Source of the DNA: Acidimicrobiia bacterium
GTDB taxonomy: Bacteria > Actinomycetota > Acidimicrobiia > Spongiisociales > UBA11373
NCBI GenBank assembly: GCA_029263095.1
Contig: JAJCYA010000041.1
Coordinates: forward strand, 36,004-100,003
Direction: 5' to 3'
DNA length: 64,000 nt
The first letter of the stretch is position 1; every line of letters starts with the position of its first letter. Of this stretch, positions 26,133 to 34,783 are shown piece by piece. Under the pieces are notes generated by a model. It was not told the origin of the DNA and did no database searches. It saw only the letters and a list, made by a program, of their open reading frames with translations. Both the position numbers and the translations under genes were made by a program.

Positions 26133-27842
26133 ATGAAGTATCAGATTGATCGCGACCCAAACGGCAGATGGGTCATCAAGGAGGTGTGGAAGCGGGGTGC
26201 GGCGATTCTCAGTGACCCGCTGCTCAACAAGGGCACTGCATTTACATCTGAGGAGCGGGAAGTCTTCGAGTTGGATGGACTCATCCCGTTCCAAACCACG
26301 GACCGGCAGAGACAGGTCGAACGCGGCTTTGCGCACATTCGCGAAAAAGGGGGAGACAATCCGCTTGAGCAGTACATCGGCATGGTCTCACTCCAGGACC
26401 GCAACGAGACGCTGTTCTACCAAGTGCTCGCAGCGCATGTCGCCGATCTGATCCCGATCGTCTACACGCCGACGGTTGGCACCGCGGCGGTCAAGTTCAG
26501 CCGGGTCTTCCGACGCGGGCGTGGGCTGTGGATCACACCGGATCACAAGGGGCGTATCTACGACGTGCTGGGACATGCACGCTGCGACGATGTACGCCTG
26601 ATCGTCGTCACCGACAATGAACGAATCCTCGGACTCGGAGATCAGGGTGTCGGAGGGATGGTGATCCCGGTCGGCAAGCTGTCTCTCTACACCCTGGGAG
26701 CGGGTATCTATCCGGCCCACACCCTTCCGGTGAGCCTCGATGTCGGCACCGACAATCAGGCTCTGCTGGATGATGATCTGTACGCCGGATGGCGGCATCC
26801 CCGATTGCGCGGTGCGGAGTACGACGAGATCGTCGAGGAATTCGTCGATGCGGTGAGGCGGCGTTGGCCGAAGGCGCTCTTGCAGTGGGAGGACTTCAAG
26901 AAGGTCAATGCCTTCACGCTGCTCGACCGCTATCGCGATGTGCTCCCATCCTTCAACGACGACATCCAGGGCACTGGTGCCGTGGTAGCGGCAGGCCTGC
27001 TGGCAGCCTGCCGGGCGACCGGCGTGAAGCTCGAAGATCAGCGGGTGCTATTCGTGGGCGCCGGGGCCGCCGGAGTCGGCATTGCGCGCCAGATTCGCCA
27101 CCTGCTCGAAGCGGCAGGAGCAACCGATCCATTGGCCGGGCTTGCCCTGTTCGACACGCAAGGTCTCTTGGTCGACGACCGCCGCGATCTGGACGCCCAC
27201 AAGCGCGAGTTCGCCTGGTCCGGTGAGTGCATGGCCGAGCTCGGGATGGGCGCTCCAGAGCGCGAGAACCTGGTGCGCTTCGTCGAGGGGTTCCGGCCCA
27301 CCGTCATCATCGGTACTACCGGTCAGCCCGGCATCTTCGACGAGCGCGTGATGTCGGTGATGGCCGACCATGCCGAGCGTCCGTTGGTGATGGCGCTATC
27401 CAATCCGACCAGCAGGACGGAAGGCATCCCTGCCGACATCATCGGCTGGACCGATGGTCGTGCTCTAGTCGCCACCGGTAGCCCGTTCGATCCGGTGGCG
27501 TTTGAGGATCGCTCAATTCCGGTGTCGCAGTGCAACAACGTCTATGTGTTCCCGGGAGTCGGTCTCGGCGCCATCGTGTCGGGTGCCTCTCAGGTCAACG
27601 ATGAGATGTTTGCTGCCGCAGCCGAGACCCTTGCTCTGCTGGTCAGCGACGACGATCTGGCCCAGGGTGCGTTGTACCCCCCGATCACCGACCTCCGGCC
27701 CGTCAGTCGTCAGATAGCGACTGCCGTCGCCCGGGTGGCGCGAGATACCGGTGTGGGACTCGATCAGACGGACGAGGAGATCGAAGCGGCGTTGGACCGC
27801 GAGATCTGGGACCTGGAGTACCCGGTGCTGCAGCCGGTCTGA
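26133..27842 (+). CDS. maeA: NAD-type malic enzyme (oxaloacetate-decarboxylating)
   Basis: 569 residues, the long SfcA/MaeA form. LLNKGTAFTSEERE near the N-terminus, IPIVYTPTVGTA, VVTDNERILGLGDQG, LQWEDFKKVNAF, the metal site SFNDDIQGTGAVV and the dinucleotide fold LFVGAGAAGVGIA are all present, as is SNPTSRTEGIPADI. It converts malate to pyruvate and CO2. The gene stands alone between the sensor kinase and the YhhN gene. Confidence 0.92.
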   Translation: MKYQIDRDPNGRWVIKEVWKRGAAILSDPLLNKGTAFTSEEREVFELDGLIPFQTTDRQRQVERGFAHIREKGGDNPLEQYIGMVSLQDRNETLFYQVLAAHVADLIPIVYTPTVGTAAVKFSRVFRRGRGLWITPDHKGRIYDVLGHARCDDVRLIVVTDNERILGLGDQGVGGMVIPVGKLSLYTLGAGIYPAHTLPVSLDVGTDNQALLDDDLYAGWRHPRLRGAEYDEIVEEFVDAVRRRWPKALLQWEDFKKVNAFTLLDRYRDVLPSFNDDIQGTGAVVAAGLLAACRATGVKLEDQRVLFVGAGAAGVGIARQIRHLLEAAGATDPLAGLALFDTQGLLVDDRRDLDAHKREFAWSGECMAELGMGAPERENLVRFVEGFRPTVIIGTTGQPGIFDERVMSVMADHAERPLVMALSNPTSRTEGIPADIIGWTDGRALVATGSPFDPVAFEDRSIPVSQCNNVYVFPGVGLGAIVSGASQVNDEMFAAAAETLALLVSDDDLAQGALYPPITDLRPVSRQIATAVARVARDTGVGLDQTDEEIEAALDREIWDLEYPVLQPV

Positions 27843-27933
27843 TCGCTGCGGGCACCCGCCGCGAAGGTTGCGTCACGTTGCGCGGGGTGTTGTTGGCGCA
27901 CGCCGCCACGCAGCGTGTGAGGATGGAGCCCTC

Positions 27934-28566
27934 ATGACGTTGAGCCTTGTCGCGATAACGGCTGCCGCTCTCGTCGCACTGCTCGTCGCCGAGCACCGGG
28001 AGGCGGATTGGGGTCGGCTCGTCAAGGTGCTGGCGTCGACAGGATTCATTGGTGTGGCGTTGTCGTCGGGTGCTGCCGACTCCGCGTACGGCCGGTTGAT
28101 CCTGCTTGCATTGACTCTGTCGTGGTTCGGCGACCTTTTCCTGACGTACCGGACGCCGACGGCCTTCTTGGCGGGACTCGTCTTGTTCCTTGTCGCCCAT
28201 CTCGGATATGTCGCCGCCTTCGTGATTCGCGGCGTCGCCTGGCCGGCCGTAGCCACTACCGCCGTGATAGTTGCGATCATGGCGCTGACAGTGTGGCGCT
28301 GGTTGCGTCTCCATCTCGACGAACGGATGCGGGGACCGGTCGTCGCCTACATCGTGGTGATATCGGCGATGGTGACCGTTGCGGCCGGCTCTGTCACCCA
28401 CGAGCCGAGTGCCGCTGTGGGGATCGGTGCCGTCGCCTTCTACGTGTCCGACCTAGCGGTTGCCCGGAATAGATTTGTTTCGGAGGGCTTTGTAAACCGG
28501 GCATGGGGGCTGCCCTTGTACTACCTGGCCCAGGTGTCGCTGGCGTTGTCGACTGCTATGGTCTGA
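27934..28566 (+). CDS. YhhN family membrane protein (lysoplasmalogenase-like)
   Basis: 210 residues, nearly all hydrophobic, with about eight membrane segments. LILLALTLSWFGDLFL, GAVAFYVSDLAVARNRF and GLPLYYLAQ are the conserved polar-in-membrane motifs of the YhhN/TMEM86 family, in which TMEM86B is a lysoplasmalogenase. I take ATG 27934 with GGAG upstream rather than longer in-frame starts overlapping the malic enzyme. Its last codons and stop lie inside the operator that precedes grdE. Confidence 0.85.
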   Translation: MTLSLVAITAAALVALLVAEHREADWGRLVKVLASTGFIGVALSSGAADSAYGRLILLALTLSWFGDLFLTYRTPTAFLAGLVLFLVAHLGYVAAFVIRGVAWPAVATTAVIVAIMALTVWRWLRLHLDERMRGPVVAYIVVISAMVTVAAGSVTHEPSAAVGIGAVAFYVSDLAVARNRFVSEGFVNRAWGLPLYYLAQVSLALSTAMV

Positions 28567-28576
28567 CCGTAAGACC
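28560..28576. promoter_or_regulatory. Operator copy 1, upstream of grdE
   Basis: GGTCTGACCGTAAGACC, matching the shared pattern GGTCTGACCnTnnGACC. It overlaps the stop codon of the YhhN gene and ends 22 bases before the grdE start. Together with flanks, 20 consecutive bases are identical to copy 2 at 34.67 kb. Confidence 0.72.
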
Positions 28577-28598
28577 GAAAGGCTCTCTGGGATTCGTG

Positions 28599-29879
28599 AT
28601 GCGCCAGCCGCACAGCCTCACCATGCACACGATCGAGATCGACGGTGTCGTTCTAGGCGGCGACGCCGGAGTCTCCAATGGGACGCTCACTGTTGATGTC
28701 ATCGCGGTCACCGCTCTCGTCCTGGAAGATCCTCGGATTGCCGGTGTTGAGATCGAAATCGCTCGGCCCGGTGAGAGCACCCGCATCGTCCACTGTCTCG
28801 ATGCCGTGGAGCCCCGAACCAAGATTGGCGAGGGGTCGGTCTTCCCGGGGTTTCTAGGCGGGATGGAGACGGTCGGGCAGGGGGAGACGTTACGTCTTGC
28901 CGGTGTGAGCGTTCTCGTCGCGAGCCGCTATCCGCAGCCGTTTTCGGGTCTGCTGCAGGCGCGCGAAGCAGTGGTGGACATGTCGGGCGATACCGCGGTG
29001 TACAGCCCGTTCTCTCGTGTCGCGAACGTTGTACTGGCGCTAACGCCCAACCCGGACATCGAGAATGACGACTACGACGACGCCGTGCGCCGGGCATCCC
29101 TCAGGACTGCCGAGTATCTGGCCGGCACGGCCGCAGATCACGAACCCGACGACACGACAGTGTGGGACTTCTCCGATCAGGACCCCGACCTGCCAAAGGT
29201 CGTCTACTTCTATCAGCTGCAAGGCCAGGGTCGGATGGCCGACACGTTCCTCTACGGGCACGACATCCACAACCTTGTGCCGACGCTTATCCACCCCAAT
29301 GAGGTGCTCGACGGAGCGATCGTCAGCGGTGTCTATGTGTACGCCTGTTATAAGAACCCGACCTACCTGCACCAGAACAACCCGATCATCTGGGAGCTGC
29401 AGGCTCGCCACGGCAAGGACATGAACTTTGCAGGGGTCATCATCAACAGGGGTCACAATTACACCCAGGCAGACAAAGAGCGGTCGTCGCATTGGGCGGC
29501 GAAGCTGGCCGAATTCATCGGTGCGGATGGGGCGATCCTCACCGCCGAAGGGGGCGGCAACTCGGCGATCGACATGATGCTTGCCTGTCAGTACATGGAG
29601 CAGGCCGGGATCAAGACCACCGTTGTGTCGTCGGAGGCGGCCGGGGCCGACGGTTACGACTTCCCGCTTTTTTATACGGTGCCTGAAGCCGACGCCATTG
29701 TGAGTATCGGCTCCGAGGATGAGGTCATCGCCATGCCGAAAGTCGAAAGGGTTATTGGAGGGGACACGCTGTTGGACACCGAAACACCTGCGATCGGACC
29801 ATTCGATCTCAAGATGTACTTCCACTACTGCGGGACAAACCAGTTGGGAGCAAACGTCCTGGTTGGGAGGGAGTTCTAA
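28599..29879 (+). CDS. grdE: GrdE-like proprotein of glycine/sarcosine/betaine reductase component B
   Basis: 426 residues, close to the usual length. In the family this proprotein is cut before a Cys that becomes a pyruvoyl group, which binds the amine substrate. The matching site is Cys250 in VYACYKNPTYLHQNNP, followed by the conserved HGKDMNFAGVI and AEGGGNSAIDMMLACQ. The N-terminal IEIDGVVLGGDAGVSNGTL region is family-like. I use ATG 28599 (GTG 28596 or ATG 28623 are possible). TAATG joins it to grdB. It forms the substrate-binding part of component B in the cytoplasm; whether the substrate is glycine, sarcosine, betaine or another amine cannot be told. Confidence 0.88.
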   Translation: MRQPHSLTMHTIEIDGVVLGGDAGVSNGTLTVDVIAVTALVLEDPRIAGVEIEIARPGESTRIVHCLDAVEPRTKIGEGSVFPGFLGGMETVGQGETLRLAGVSVLVASRYPQPFSGLLQAREAVVDMSGDTAVYSPFSRVANVVLALTPNPDIENDDYDDAVRRASLRTAEYLAGTAADHEPDDTTVWDFSDQDPDLPKVVYFYQLQGQGRMADTFLYGHDIHNLVPTLIHPNEVLDGAIVSGVYVYACYKNPTYLHQNNPIIWELQARHGKDMNFAGVIINRGHNYTQADKERSSHWAAKLAEFIGADGAILTAEGGGNSAIDMMLACQYMEQAGIKTTVVSSEAAGADGYDFPLFYTVPEADAIVSIGSEDEVIAMPKVERVIGGDTLLDTETPAIGPFDLKMYFHYCGTNQLGANVLVGREF

Positions 29880-31189
29880 TGGTTCGCATCGCTCACTACA
29901 TCAACCAGTTCTTTGCCGGCATCGGCGGTGAGGAGAAGGCCGACGCACCATTTGAGGTTCGTGATGGTGCGGTCGGGCCCGGTCGAGCGATCGAAATGGC
30001 GCTCGGCGCGGAGGGGGAGATCATCCAGACGCTCGTGTGTGGCGACAACTCGTTCCATGCCGACGCGGAGGCAAACATCGAGGCGGTGATTGCCTCCCTG
30101 GGTCGATCCAAGCCCGACCTGCTCATCGCAGGGCCTGCTTTCAACGCCGGCCGCTACGGGTTGGCCTGTGGTGCGGTTTGTGCTGCGGTTTCCGAAAGGC
30201 TGGGGATTCCGACCATCACGGGACTGTTCCCGGAGGCACCCGCCGTAGACGTGTACCGGAGCCGAACGGTCATGGTTCCGACGGGTGATTCCGCCGCAGG
30301 GATGAAGGGGGCGGTCGAAGTCTTGGTCAGGACCGGGATGCGGTTGGCACAGGGTGAACAGCTGCGTCCCGCCGATGTGGATGGCAGGATCCCGATGGGA
30401 TTCCGTCGCAGCTGGGTCACCGATATCCCCGTAGCCCACCGTGCCACCGAGATGCTTCTCGCCAAGCTACGCGGTGACGCTTTTGCAAGCGAGGTTGCTC
30501 TCCCGGAGGGAGCGGAAGCAATCCCGCCGGCAGCAGCCGTTGCCGAGCTGTCCTCGGCGACCATCGCCCTTGTGACCGAGGGGGGGTTGGTTCCGGAGGA
30601 CAATCCCGATCGAATCGAGTCCTCGAGCGCCACCAAATGGGCTCGCTATCCGATCTCCATGCTCGAGAGGAACGAGAACCCATCGTTCAAGTCGATTCAT
30701 GCCGGCTATGACTCACAGTGGGTTGATGCCGATCCCGATCGGATGGTCCCGCTCGATGCGCTCAAGGCCCTTGCAGCTGAAGGCGTCATCGGAGGCGTCC
30801 ATGACTACTTCTACGCGACGACCGGCACCGGGACCACCGTTACGCATGGCGAGCGGATGGGAGACGAGATCGCAAAACAGCTCATCTCCGATGGCGTGCA
30901 CGCAGTGATCGTCACCAGCACCTGAGGAACAGGTACGCGTTGCGGGGCAACGCTCTCCAAGATGATCGAGAAGAATGGGGTGCCGGCAGCTCTTCTCACC
31001 GCGATGACGTCGATGGCCATGGTGGCCGGTGCCAACCGAATCCTGTCGTCGGGCCTGATTCCGCATCCTGCCGGTGATCCGACTCGCTCTCCCGATGAGG
31101 AGTTCGTGTGGCGCAAAGGCCAGGTTCTCAAGGCACTCAACGCGGTAGCGACGCCTCTCGAAGAGGCGCAAATCTTCGCCGACTGGTAG
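29879..31189 (+). CDS. grdB: Selenoprotein GrdB/GrdF-like component B subunit, UGA at 30923 read as Sec
   Basis: 436 residues if the in-frame TGA at 30923-30925 is read as selenocysteine 349. The sequence around it, TST-Sec-GTGTRCGATLSK, matches the conserved GrdB segment TST-Sec-GTCTRCGAT, and the frame continues with ANRILSSGLIPHPAGDP to a normal stop. Without readthrough the family's C-terminal part would be lost, and the total length with readthrough equals that of known GrdB. A hairpin at 30937-30953 can serve as SECIS. The N-terminal part has YGLACGAVCAAVSERLG and PTGDSAAGMKGAVE, as in GrdB. The Sec attacks the C-N bond activated by the GrdE pyruvoyl and passes a carboxymethyl group to GrdA. 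The second Cys of GTCTRC is Gly here. Confidence 0.9.
30937..30953 (+). promoter_or_regulatory. Candidate bacterial SECIS hairpin for grdB
   Basis: A perfect 7-bp stem GCGTTGC/GCAACGC with a GGG loop begins 12 bases after the UGA and puts G residues in the apical loop about 19-21 bases downstream. Bacterial SECIS elements are small hairpins just after the Sec codon with G at the start of the loop, which this matches. Confidence 0.75.
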
Positions 31190-31201
31190 CCGAGGAGACC
31201 C

Positions 31202-32647
31202 TTGCAGAACGATCCCGCAATCCTCTACTCGTCCTACGTTCTGGCGCATGCTCCCGATTTCGTCCGGTACGGATCGAAGCCGACCCGTGATCTCGCGGCG
31301 GAGCCAGAGCTGCTCGAGCAGATGGCCGGATCGCTGCGCTCCTGGGACGAGGTTCTGGCCTATCCGCCGAATCAGACCTTTATCGGAAACCTGACTCCCG
31401 ACGATCTCGCTGCGATTGAGCGACCCTGGTACGAGAACCTCGTCTCCGACGCCGAGTCCGAGGGACCCTTTGGACGGATGATCACCCAAGCAGCCCTATA
31501 TGGGCTGATGAAGCTGTGCGATGACTTCGACCTGCTCATGATCAGTGAGGCACTCGCAGAGCAAGCGCGATCCGAACTCACGGGTTTTGAGCATCGGCGT
31601 GATCAGATCACCGGCGCAACCACCGACGAGTTGACGCGATTCATCGACGACAACGACGGGTTTGAGCTCTATCACGAGGGTGTGGTCGCCGGGTTCATCC
31701 GATCGGTGCACGAGCAGGATGCATCGCTCGAGGCTCACGTTCTGTTCGAGAATCTGGCATGCAAGGCCACGGCGGTTCTGGCGGTATCCGAGCTTCTCGA
31801 GAACAGTCCGATCAACCCCGAGGATGTCGACTACTTGTTCAATACCGGTGAAGAGGCGGTGGGGGACAGGTATCAGCGGGGGGGAGGAAGCCTCTCCAAG
31901 GCGGTCGGTGAGGTTGTCGGGTGTGTCAATGCCACGGGTTCTGACATAAAGGCATTCTGTGCCGCCCCTGTTCATGCCCTCCTCACAGCCGCGGCTGTTG
32001 TAGCGGCCGGACTTCACAAGTACGTGGTCGTCCTCGGCGGCGGGTCTCAGGCCAAGATGGGTATGAAATTCCGGGCACATCTTCGCAACGGGGTACCGAT
32101 CCTGGAGGACTGCCTGGCGTCGATGGCCTTCATCGTCGGTCCCGACAACGGTGACGCCATGCGGCTCCGTCTCGACCTTGCCGGCAAGCACCCAATCGGC
32201 GCAGGATCATCGCCTCAGGCGATCTATCAGGCCCTGGTGGTCGATCCACTCGAACAAGCCGGTCTCGAGATGACCGATGTCGATCGGTACGCGGTTGAGC
32301 TGCACAACCCCGAGATCACCGAGCACGGCGACGGCGGCGACGTGCCCAAGACCAACTACCGGACCCTCGCAGCGATGGCGGTCTTGCGCGGTGAGATCGA
32401 GCGGGACGAAATGGACGCGTTCGCCGCAAAGCACGGCATGCCGGGCTTCTCTCCGACGCAAGGACACATTCCGGCCGGGGTTCCGTATCTGGCTCACGCT
32501 CATGCCGCCATGCGTCGTGGCGAGTTGCAGCGGGCGATGATCGTGGCAAAGGGAAGTCTGTTCCTGGGGAGGATGACTCAGCTGGTGGATGGCGTTTCAT
32601 TCGTCGTGGAACCGTCCGCGGGATTGACCAAGTCGACCGAGAAGTGA
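31202..32647 (+). CDS. grdC: GrdC-like component C beta subunit (KAS III-like)
   Basis: 481 residues related to GrdC, a ketoacyl-synthase-fold protein that accepts the acetyl group from the GrdA selenoether as a Cys thioester. Likely active-site cysteines are Cys253 in IKAFCAAPVHALLTAAAVV and Cys304 in ILEDCLASMAFIVG; which one carries the acyl group is not certain. C-terminal GFSPTQGHIPAGVPYLAHA is family-like. Start is TTG 31202 with GAGGAG upstream. In known systems GrdC works with GrdD to form acetyl phosphate; no grdD is found next to it or elsewhere in the window, so the fate of the acyl thioester is open. Confidence 0.85.
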   Translation: MQNDPAILYSSYVLAHAPDFVRYGSKPTRDLAAEPELLEQMAGSLRSWDEVLAYPPNQTFIGNLTPDDLAAIERPWYENLVSDAESEGPFGRMITQAALYGLMKLCDDFDLLMISEALAEQARSELTGFEHRRDQITGATTDELTRFIDDNDGFELYHEGVVAGFIRSVHEQDASLEAHVLFENLACKATAVLAVSELLENSPINPEDVDYLFNTGEEAVGDRYQRGGGSLSKAVGEVVGCVNATGSDIKAFCAAPVHALLTAAAVVAAGLHKYVVVLGGGSQAKMGMKFRAHLRNGVPILEDCLASMAFIVGPDNGDAMRLRLDLAGKHPIGAGSSPQAIYQALVVDPLEQAGLEMTDVDRYAVELHNPEITEHGDGGDVPKTNYRTLAAMAVLRGEIERDEMDAFAAKHGMPGFSPTQGHIPAGVPYLAHAHAAMRRGELQRAMIVAKGSLFLGRMTQLVDGVSFVVEPSAGLTKSTEK

Positions 32648-32661
32648 AAGGAGGTGCACTC

Positions 32662-33132
32662 ATGGATCTGAAGGACAAGCAGGTCGTTGCCATCGGCGAG
32701 CGCGAGGGCGTAAGCGGCCCCAGCCTCAAGCTGTTGGCCGAATCGGCCGGAGCGAATGTGGTTTTCAGCGTCACGCAGTGCTTCGTCTGAACAGCTGGTG
32801 GAGCCATGGATCTGGATGACCAGGCAAACGTCAATCGCCTGGCGGAGGAGTCCAGTTCGGAGGAGATGGTCGTGATTCTCGGCCAGCCCGATTCGAACAG
32901 CGCAGGACTCTTCGCCGAAACCGTGACTAGAGGCGATCCGACCTGGGCAGGTCCATTGGCCGGAGTCCCGTTGGGACTCCCCGTCTATCACATACTCGAA
33001 CCCGAGATCAGGCAGAGCATGGATGCTGATGTATATCAGGAGCATGTCGGCTTGATGGAGCTCTCGGCAGACGTCGACGAGATCATCAAGTGGGTCAAGT
33101 TCTACCGCGAGGGCGGCGGAGACACCCTTTAG
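32662..33132 (+). CDS. grdA: Selenoprotein GrdA, UGA at 32788 read as Sec
   Basis: 156 residues if the TGA at 32788-32790 is read as selenocysteine 43. The context TQCFV-Sec-TAGGAMDLDD matches the GrdA hallmark ECFV-Sec-TAAGAMDLE, and the CxxU pair here is Cys40-Sec43. The rest (GDPTWAGPLAGVPLGLPVYH, YQEHVGLMEL) is typical GrdA and the length equals known GrdA. Start ATG 32662 follows GGAGG. GrdA carries the carboxymethyl-selenoether between components B and C and is normally recycled by thioredoxin; no thioredoxin genes lie nearby. A conventional gene call would report only a 108-codon fragment from 32806. Confidence 0.92.
32795..32823 (+). promoter_or_regulatory. Candidate SECIS hairpin for grdA
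   Basis: CTGGT (32795-32799) pairs with ACCAG (32819-32823) and CCA (32804-32806) with TGG (32813-32815), leaving loop TGGATC. It starts four bases after the UGA. The inner stem is short, so it is weaker than the grdB hairpin. Confidence 0.5.
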
Positions 33133-33162
33133 AAAGAGGAGACAGGAATAGAGGAGGCGAAC

Positions 33163-34626
33163 GTGACCCAGGACACCATGAGTTTGGACATGTACGTCCA
33201 TGGTGAGTGGCGCGCCGGTTCGACCGGTGACGTCGTGGAAGTGATCAATCCTGCCAAGGGGGAGCTGCTCGCCACCGTTCCCAACGGAAGCCAGGAAGAC
33301 CTGGATGCCGCGATCGAGTCTGCGCAGGAAGGGTTCGAGGTTTGGCGCAATACCCATCCGCGGGTGAGAGGCCAGATCATCTACAGGATTGCCGAGACAC
33401 TCAAGGAGCGGGCACCGGAGTTTGCCGAGCTGTACAGCCTCAATTCGGGAGGTTCGATCGGTACCGGCATGTGGACCATGAACGATGTGGCCGGTCGTCG
33501 TTTTGAGTACTACGCGGGAATGGCAGACAAGATCCGGGGTGACTCCTTCGTCACTCCCGGTCAGTTCCTCAGCTACACGTTGCGAGAACCGGTCGGTGTC
33601 ACCGGGCACATCGTTCCCTGGAACGGGCCACTGTGGATCGGGAGCCGGACGATCGCACCGGCTCTGGCGGCGGGAAACTCGGTGGTTGTCAAGCCATCGT
33701 CGGAAGCTCCGATCACCTTGCTCAAGTTCGCCGAGATGGCCATCGAGTGCGGGCTGCCGCCGGGCGTCCTCAACGTCGTCACCGGTCGCGGCAGCGGACT
33801 CGGTGATCTCTTTACGAGGCATCCCGGCCTTGACGGAATCTACTTCACGGGTTCTACCGCAACGGGGCGTCGCATCATGGAGAACTCTGCCGGCAACCCC
33901 GTCCGCACCGTCATGGAGCTCGGCGGGAAATCCCCCAACATCGTGTTCGCGGATGCGGGCATGGAGGAAGCGCTCGCCGGGGCGATCCTGGCGATCTTCG
34001 CCAACTCGGGTCAGATCTGCGTCGCCGGGTCGCGGCTGCTCGTCGAGGAGTCGATTCATACCGAGTTTGTGGGACGTCTTGCCGAGATGGCCAAGGACAT
34101 CACGATCGGTGGTCCTGAGGCCGAGGCTCTCATGGGGCCGGTCATCACCGCCCGACAGAAGGAACGGGTGCTCGACTACATAGAGCAGGGCAAGAGCGTT
34201 GCCGAGTTGGTAGCCGGCGGGGGTACACCCTCCGACCCCGATCTCCAGGCCGGCTTCTTCGTCGAGCCGACGATCTTCGACGGCGTACCCAACGACGCAT
34301 CCATCGCCCAGGAGGAGATCTTCGGACCGGTGCTTTCGGTCTCCACGTTCGCCGATCAGGATGAGGCGATCGCGATGGCCAACGACACCCAGTATGGATT
34401 GGCGTCGGCGGTGTGGACCCAGAATGTCATGCGAGCCCATCAGGTGGCCGGAGAACTCCGGGCAGCGCAGGTCTATGTAAACCACTACTACACGGCTGCG
34501 TTTGAGGTGAGCAGATCGCCTTACAAGGCGAGCGGGCACGGCGTGAGCGAAGGTCCCGATGCGATCTTTGAGTTCCTCAATCAGAAGTCGGTGAGCATCA
34601 AGACGGGTGAGCCGCCGGCTTGGTAG
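33163..34626 (+). CDS. Aldehyde dehydrogenase
   Basis: 487 residues, full-length NAD(P)-dependent ALDH. VGVTGHIVPWNGPLW, the general base Glu in TVMELGGKSPNIVF, the nucleophile Cys in NSGQICVAGSRL and EEIFGPVLSVSTF are all present. Start GTG 33163 has GAGGAGG upstream. It lies 30 bases after grdA and is probably co-transcribed with the grd genes, an arrangement I do not know from classical glycine-reductase operons. A natural role is to oxidise an amino- or N-methylated aldehyde (betaine-aldehyde type) to the carboxylate that component B would cleave; this is inference from order only. Confidence 0.88.
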   Translation: MTQDTMSLDMYVHGEWRAGSTGDVVEVINPAKGELLATVPNGSQEDLDAAIESAQEGFEVWRNTHPRVRGQIIYRIAETLKERAPEFAELYSLNSGGSIGTGMWTMNDVAGRRFEYYAGMADKIRGDSFVTPGQFLSYTLREPVGVTGHIVPWNGPLWIGSRTIAPALAAGNSVVVKPSSEAPITLLKFAEMAIECGLPPGVLNVVTGRGSGLGDLFTRHPGLDGIYFTGSTATGRRIMENSAGNPVRTVMELGGKSPNIVFADAGMEEALAGAILAIFANSGQICVAGSRLLVEESIHTEFVGRLAEMAKDITIGGPEAEALMGPVITARQKERVLDYIEQGKSVAELVAGGGTPSDPDLQAGFFVEPTIFDGVPNDASIAQEEIFGPVLSVSTFADQDEAIAMANDTQYGLASAVWTQNVMRAHQVAGELRAAQVYVNHYYTAAFEVSRSPYKASGHGVSEGPDAIFEFLNQKSVSIKTGEPPAW

Positions 34627-34673
34627 TCGCGGAGCGATGATCCGGCTGGTGGAGCGGGTGGCATAACTGCTAT

Positions 34674-34690
34674 GGTCTGACCGTATGACC
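34674..34690. promoter_or_regulatory. Operator copy 2, upstream of dehydrogenase-kinase-aldolase genes
   Basis: GGTCTGACCGTATGACC. With flanking bases it reads TGGTC-N9-GACCA, a perfect inverted repeat, and ACTGCTATGGTCTGACCGTA is identical to copy 1. It lies 93 bases before the start at 34784. A GCGGGC/GCCCGC hairpin at 34721-34739 follows in the leader. Confidence 0.75.
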
Positions 34691-34783
34691 AAGGATGGAC
34701 CTCGTGTGGGACGGGGTTCGGCGGGCGGTTGAGGCCCGCGGGGGCAGCTGTGCTGAGTAGACCCGGAGACCTTTGGAGGCATC

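Noticed and set aside
30962..31189. Separate 75-residue gene after grdB
   Set aside because: Same frame as grdB and homologous to its C-terminus; it is the part after the Sec codon.
32806..33132. Separate 108-residue gene
   Set aside because: It is the C-terminal part of GrdA; the preceding UGA and CFV motif belong to the same gene.
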